Below, in pieces: positions 7,842-10,866 of a DNA stretch of 10,866 nucleotides. A model generated the notes under the pieces. The model worked only from the letters and a program-made list of their open reading frames with translations, was not told the DNA's origin and ran no database searches. This DNA comes from Candidatus Heimdallarchaeota archaeon. Its GTDB lineage: Archaea; Asgardarchaeota; Heimdallarchaeia; Heimdallarchaeales; Kariarchaeaceae. Each line of letters opens with the position of its first letter. The first letter of the stretch is position 1. Location of the stretch: NCBI GenBank assembly GCA_022574115.1, contig JACZSS010000020.1, positions 1,097-11,962 of the forward strand, read 5' to 3'. The translations under genes and the position numbers were made by a program.

Positions 7842-7901
7842 AAAAAGAAAAGAGATTCAAACATTCAAAATATAGACTTTGTGATTTGATGTTCACAAAG
7901 T
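7842..7901 (-). terminator. Hairpin plus T-rich tract downstream of the sialidase-like gene
   Basis: A perfect 9-bp inverted repeat, ACTTTGTGA (7876-7884) and TCACAAAGT (7893-7901), with an 8-base loop lies about 110 bases beyond the stop at 8013. On the minus strand it is followed by a T-rich stretch, CTTTTCTTTTT (7852-7842). It may end the sialidase-like transcript, or it may be a regulatory palindrome. The 341-base region 7672-8012 otherwise holds the promoter near 7697, a second T6 tract at 7727-7732 and no ORF that I trust. Confidence 0.4.
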
Positions 7902-8012
7902 TTGTCAAAAGTGAGGTGTAGCGCAGATCGATCAGAAACCAAGAGATATATTAACGTAAAGGGTATATTTTTTGTTATCATGAACTTGATCTTCTTTTGT
8001 GTGAGTGGAACT

Positions 8013-9563
8013 CTACTGTTTCCATTTTCCTTTTCGTTTCAGTGGAGGATACAGGAAGATAATCATGAGACTTAATATTTCAGTTTGAGTAGAGTCTTCA
8101 GTACTTGTTTCGGACGAACTCTGAGGTGATGAGGACGTCGTTGTAAGAATGTTAGAGGTCAAGTCAATCGTTTGAGATTGACCACTTAATGATGAGTTTT
8201 CGTTACTGGTTTGTTTGACTTGTCGAATTTGAGTATAGTAAATATCCATTTCACCAGATCTGCCATCAGACCATACCAAATGAGCTGTGTCTTGACTATC
8301 TAGCCGAATTGTCGAGTAGTCGCCTGGTCGGCTTAAGTCTGCTGATGTATTCCGTGATGAAACAATAATCTCTTCTGAAAATTTGTCAAGATCAGGGAAA
8401 TATACTCGATAACGAATATTATACTCATTATTTCCAGCATCTGAGTAGTATAGAAAGTGAACGTTGCCTGAAGAATCTATCTCCATATCTTCATTCCATT
8501 GATTTCCCTCGGTCTGATCGTTCACCAGCTCACGGTCACTCCAAGTTTTACCCTTATCGTCCGAATAACGCATAAAAACATCAAAAGTACTTTTATCATA
8601 GAATAAATCTTCCCATAACACGTATATTCTCCCATTTTGGTCTTCTTCTAGCACTGACAACGTAACGATTTTTGGACGACCTAAGTCGCTCTGGGTAAAG
8701 TATGAAGCATTAACCTGATTTAATTTCTTGTCAATTCCCCACGTCTCTCCGTAGTCCGTAGAGTGATCATAATATATATCGCTATCATCTGGAGTAATTC
8801 CCAGATATGTCCACGACGTGAATAGTTCACCGGGAGAATTCACGGCTAAAATATAAGGTCCAAGGAAATTTGAACTATTTGAATCCATAATGGTGACATT
8901 ATCATAAAATGTCTGACCACCATCGAACGATCTGCTTAATTTTATTAAGGTGGGCTCAGTTTCAATTTTTACACTTAAGATGTCATCATAGACAAGATAG
9001 ATAATGCCGTCAGAATCAATGGTAAACGATTCTTTATCTGCAAAACCGGTATTGTTTGTAACTTTGGTTAAATTCCAATTTGTGCCGTGATTCGTGGATC
9101 TAGCCATCGTGATTGAGGATTCATTGAGAGTTCCATCAAAGTTGAAGTGGAAATCCAGATAAGTATAATAGAGAGTCCCATTAAAAAAATTCATCCAAGG
9201 GTCGGATTGTCGGCTTGAATTTACAAGGCTAGGCATGAATTCAGGGATAGACCAGGTTGCACCGTTATCACGACTATGTGTGTAGGAGACTGCGGCTCCT
9301 CCACCATCATGAGTTTCTGAATTTTTAAATCCGACAAAAATTTCACCAAGTAATCCCAATGCCATGGTTGGTTCTACTTGGTGAAGAAATGTGTCTTCAA
9401 CAGTAGAAAGGATAATTGAGTCCGAAACTACAAACTCAATTTCTGATTGATGAAATCTAGGCTCAGACGTAGCAAATGATGAGACAATCATTGAGAACAA
9501 GATTATGAATATGTAGAATATCAAAACTTTCCACTTTACATGAGTAGGTATAGACTTCAACAA
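8013..9563 (-). CDS. Secreted sialidase-like beta-propeller with Asp-box repeats and C-terminal anchor
   Basis: The 516-residue protein starts with basic residues and a hydrophobic segment, VLIFYIFIILFSMIVSSFA (13-31), a signal peptide or signal anchor. The body carries five Asp-box (BNR) motifs of the form S-x-D-x-G-x-T-W: SRDNGATW (97-104), STNHGTNW (156-163), SFDGGQTF (212-219, degenerate), STDYGETW (268-275) and SDDKGKTW (334-341). Several N-glycosylation sequons suggest a surface location. A Ser/Thr-rich linker (about 452-495) leads to a hydrophobic stretch and a basic tail KRKGKWK (509-515), the layout of a cell-surface membrane anchor. Asp-boxes are structural, and I see no convincing sialidase catalytic set, so enzyme activity is unproven; it may bind glycans or other surface molecules. 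The frame has no ATG nearby; TTG at 9563 or the next TTG at 9560 is the likely start, about 25 bases after a TTTAAAT box. Confidence 0.75.
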   Translation of the reverse strand: MLKSIPTHVKWKVLIFYIFIILFSMIVSSFATSEPRFHQSEIEFVVSDSIILSTVEDTFLHQVEPTMALGLLGEIFVGFKNSETHDGGGAAVSYTHSRDNGATWSIPEFMPSLVNSSRQSDPWMNFFNGTLYYTYLDFHFNFDGTLNESSITMARSTNHGTNWNLTKVTNNTGFADKESFTIDSDGIIYLVYDDILSVKIETEPTLIKLSRSFDGGQTFYDNVTIMDSNSSNFLGPYILAVNSPGELFTSWTYLGITPDDSDIYYDHSTDYGETWGIDKKLNQVNASYFTQSDLGRPKIVTLSVLEEDQNGRIYVLWEDLFYDKSTFDVFMRYSDDKGKTWSDRELVNDQTEGNQWNEDMEIDSSGNVHFLYYSDAGNNEYNIRYRVYFPDLDKFSEEIIVSSRNTSADLSRPGDYSTIRLDSQDTAHLVWSDGRSGEMDIYYTQIRQVKQTSNENSSLSGQSQTIDLTSNILTTTSSSPQSSSETSTEDSTQTEILSLMIIFLYPPLKRKGKWKQ

Positions 9564-9583
9564 GTAAATTAATCTTCGAGCAG

Positions 9584-9590
9584 ATTTAAA
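9584..9590 (-). promoter_or_regulatory. Possible TATA box for the sialidase-like gene
   Basis: TTTAAAT on the minus strand is centred 24-27 bases before the tandem TTG codons at 9563 and 9560, fitting a leaderless start. A second candidate, CTATATTC at 9619-9626, would give a leader of about 30 bases. The choice is unresolved. Confidence 0.35.
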
Positions 9591-9629
9591 CTTAGCTTGA
9601 TGGAAGAAACTAAATCTCGAATATAGAAA

Positions 9630-10115
9630 CTAATTATAATTCATTACTAGATCTTTGATTATACTTTCAGATGTAAATTCAGGATATTCTGAATAAACGA
9701 ATTCTAAGATATGATTCATTTCTTTGTATCCATACCTGTGAATAAACTCCTCGACTTTTTCTCTATCTTTTGGCGCTACGTTTTCGATCATTCGATTGGC
9801 CATTGCAATTCCTTCATCGGTGATCTCGTATCGGCTGGAACTGCCAAAATTAGGGTTTGAATAATTCCTAATCTGTTCACGGATCATTCCCAATTCAATT
9901 AACTCATCCATTGCTGATGTTAGACTGCCAGAGAAAGGACCATATTTGTATGGAGTGTAATCGAATAAATTTTGATGAAGAACTTCTCGTTCGTAGAGAA
10001 ACATCAGTTTTTGCAATCGAGTTCGTCCAATGATTTTCGGTTGAAATCTGAAGTAAATTAAGAGGTTGCCCTGTGGTTGATCTAGCTGCGGTCCAAAAAA
10101 TTCCAATAAATCCAT
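9630..10115 (-). CDS. Small winged-helix-like protein (YwgA/Panacea-like), putative regulator
   Basis: The 161-residue soluble protein has the pattern GRTRLQKLMFLYERE (30-44), then YKYGPFSGSL (56-65) and a helix DELIELGMI (70-78), followed by a short wing with SSRYEITDEGIAMA (93-106). A C-terminal helical part contains GYKEMNHILEFVYSEYPEFT (129-148). The [K/R]LQK...YGPFS...L..LGxI order recalls the YwgA-like and DUF4065/Panacea-like winged-helix proteins, some of which are regulators or antitoxin-linked. The match is by pattern only. No toxin-like partner gene is seen next to it. ATG 10115 is preceded by GGAGAAGG with the GGAG core seven bases away, the only convincing Shine-Dalgarno site in this window. 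Its 3' end lies 66 bases before the sialidase-like gene, and the two could share a transcript. Confidence 0.65.
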   Translation of the reverse strand: MDLLEFFGPQLDQPQGNLLIYFRFQPKIIGRTRLQKLMFLYEREVLHQNLFDYTPYKYGPFSGSLTSAMDELIELGMIREQIRNYSNPNFGSSSRYEITDEGIAMANRMIENVAPKDREKVEEFIHRYGYKEMNHILEFVYSEYPEFTSESIIKDLVMNYN

Positions 10116-10118
10116 TTA

Positions 10119-10126
10119 CCTTCTCC
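10119..10126 (-). promoter_or_regulatory. Shine-Dalgarno site of the winged-helix-like gene
   Basis: GGAGAAGG on the minus strand lies 3-10 bases before ATG 10115, with GGAG spaced seven bases from the ATG. It is unusual among these genes, which otherwise look leaderless, and it fixes the start. Confidence 0.65.
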
Positions 10127-10147
10127 AAAATCATAATTGCGTATATC

Positions 10148-10155
10148 CATATAAG
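10148..10155 (-). promoter_or_regulatory. TATA box for the winged-helix-like gene
   Basis: CTTATATG on the minus strand is centred about 36 bases before ATG 10115. The predicted start near 10125 gives a leader of roughly ten bases, just long enough to carry the Shine-Dalgarno site. Confidence 0.5.
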
Positions 10156-10272
10156 ATTAAATATTACCCTAAGCATCTCAAAGTTATACCGATTCCACGC
10201 CTTAAATTTCTATTTTAGTCGCAAATAATACGTGGGGATTGCATGAGTTAACGGTTAATGCACCAATTTACA

Positions 10273-10409
10273 TTGACACAATGGCTATAACCCTATAGCC
10301 TCTATCCAGTCCAATCTCAGTCATCGTAAGACGACCGACATTCTTCCAGAATGCAAATAAACCCCTCGTAGATAGTGATTGAAGATCAATTTTATGAAAT
10401 AATTGATGA
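10273..10409 (-). ncRNA. Probable omega-RNA (TnpB guide scaffold) region
   Basis: In IS200/IS605 elements the omega-RNA is made from the tnpB 3' end through the right end, and the guide comes from flanking DNA. Here the 137 bases between the tnpB stop and the presumed element end are non-coding and structured. They contain a hairpin at 10339-10353 (CATTCT/AGAATG), a weaker one around 10321-10337 and the terminal hairpin at 10283-10300. The matching guide would be the minus strand of about 10253-10272. This is an assignment by position and structure only. Confidence 0.4.
10283..10300. repeat. Right-end hairpin of the IS element
   Basis: GGCTATA (10283-10289) and TATAGCC (10294-10300) form a perfect 7-bp stem with a 4-base loop. 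Subterminal hairpins are recognised as single strands by TnpA in IS200/IS605 elements, and its position just inside the presumed end fits that role. Confidence 0.6.
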
Positions 10410-10866
10410 TCAATCATGGAGTATTGTTGGATGTAGTGGAACATCAACATCAGTAAATAAAGCAGGAAATGCTTTACGGCCAATATTATATGCAGCATTA
10501 ACATCAGCATTAATGATTGAACAGAGAGATTCATTAGCTAACGAACACCTCTTTTGTACCATTAGTTGATCTAAATAGACCGCGTGTTACACGTTTACCA
10601 ACATAATGATGTTGTTTATCGGGGTACTCAAAGTCCATGTAAGAACACTTACTGGTGTAAGGTTCTTCAATGATTACCACTCTAATACCAACATCTTCAG
10701 CCTTGTATTGAATTTGGCTGATTAGTTTATTAAAAGGTATGAAGACAAATTTTTGATTATTTTTCTTTCCCATGTTAACGTTCTGTTTCCAGCCGTTATT
10801 CTTGCCGATTACAATAGTGTCAATGGTTAAACCAACACAATAATCAACAATCTTACGGGAAGTCTT
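10410..10866 (-). pseudogene. tnpB: TnpB (RNA-guided RuvC-like nuclease), 3' fragment with frame-breaking insertion
   Basis: The first frame runs from base 10866 to a TAA at 10534-10536. It encodes IDTIVIGKNNGWKQ, then FVFIPFNKLISQIQYKAE, EEPYTSKCSYMDFE and KRVTRGLFRSTNGT, all typical of the C-terminal half of TnpB (OrfB of IS605). The protein then stops early. The rest of TnpB continues in another frame as IINADVNAAYNIGRKAFP (the RuvC-III motif with its Asp) and ends VPLHPTILHD with a TGA at 10410. Relative to family members as I remember them (RGLFRS-x-x-G-x-INADVN), about 37 extra bases (10518-10554) separate the halves, and 37 is not a multiple of three. The zinc-ribbon region keeps only one cysteine. 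The N-terminus lies outside the window. Nuclease activity is not expected unless the frameshift is a sequencing artefact. Confidence 0.75.

Larger units (their letters stand above)
10273..10866 (-). mobile_element. IS200/IS605-superfamily element, right-end portion (continues past the window)
   Basis: The segment holds the C-terminal part of a tnpB gene, a downstream structured region and a right-end hairpin. A TCAA sequence (minus strand, 10276-10273) lies about seven bases beyond the terminal hairpin, resembling the TCAA right cleavage site known for IS608. The boundary at 10273 is inferred from this. The left end, and any tnpA, would lie beyond base 10866. The element is probably no longer autonomous, because tnpB is broken. 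Confidence 0.6.

Noticed and set aside
7980..8078. Short plus-strand frame starting ATG 7980 after a TATATTTTTT stretch
   Set aside because: It is mostly antisense to the C-terminal codons of the sialidase-like gene, and the TATA-to-ATG spacing is too short for a leaderless start.
9904..10176. Minus-strand 90-codon frame overlapping the winged-helix-like gene
   Set aside because: It is out of frame with the gene that has a Shine-Dalgarno site and a conserved-looking product, and its translation is low-complexity.
10268..10534. Minus-strand 88-codon frame starting MNLSVQS
   Set aside because: It is a shadow frame over the tnpB 3' end. The meaningful frame here is the one carrying IINADVNAAYNI and ending at 10410.
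10375..10569. Plus-strand 64-codon frame
   Set aside because: It is antisense to the TnpB RuvC-III region, with no family pattern.
1..10866. CRISPR array, rRNA, tRNA, replication origin
   Set aside because: No regularly spaced direct repeats, no conserved rRNA stretches and no cloverleaf were seen on either strand.

Overview
This is an AT-rich window (roughly 37% GC by eye). It is very probably archaeal, and most likely from an Asgard archaeon of the Heimdallarchaeia type. The archaeal evidence is a set of TATA-box promoters placed about 25-31 bases before start codons, which predicts leaderless or nearly leaderless mRNAs, together with scarce Shine-Dalgarno sites. The Asgard suggestion rests on a Roadblock/LC7-like protein, a large membrane/HEAT-repeat protein and menaquinone genes in one neighbourhood. 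That lineage call is an inference from gene content, not a phylogenetic result.

Layout. Bases 1-2736 (minus) hold one long gene that runs off the left edge: 912 visible residues, about ten membrane segments and then a long HEAT-repeat solenoid. A divergent intergenic region (2737-2997) separates it from a small plus-strand Roadblock/LC7-like gene, which seems to have lost its true start through a one-base slip in a T-run. Converging on it, with stop codons overlapping, is a minus-strand cluster: menA (DHNA prenyltransferase), menE (o-succinylbenzoate-CoA ligase) six bases later, and then an alpha/beta-hydrolase-fold protein that lacks the nucleophile serine. Upstream of menA, with its own strong TATA box, lies a squalene-cyclase-like alpha/alpha-barrel protein. 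After a 341-base intergenic region come a secreted, sialidase-like beta-propeller with a C-terminal anchor and a small winged-helix-like protein, the only gene here with a convincing Shine-Dalgarno site. The right edge (about 10273-10866) is the 3' part of a TnpB of the IS200/IS605 superfamily. It is broken by a frame-disrupting insertion but retains a right-end hairpin and a probable omega-RNA region.

How the genes fit together. MenE makes o-succinylbenzoyl-CoA and MenA prenylates DHNA to demethylmenaquinone, so part of a menaquinone pathway is encoded here. The intermediate genes (menB, menC, menD, menF) are not in the window. The hydrolase sits where a MenH or thioesterase might be expected, but its missing serine argues against that chemistry. 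The cyclase-like protein next to a prenyltransferase invites a link to isoprenoid lipids, but only by proximity.

The most interesting items are the serine-less hydrolase, the membrane/HEAT fusion, the probable frameshift at the Roadblock start, and the decayed TnpB, whose canonical RuvC-II glutamate position appears to be replaced. I found no CRISPR array, tRNA or rRNA, and no clear sign of an entirely new multi-gene system.
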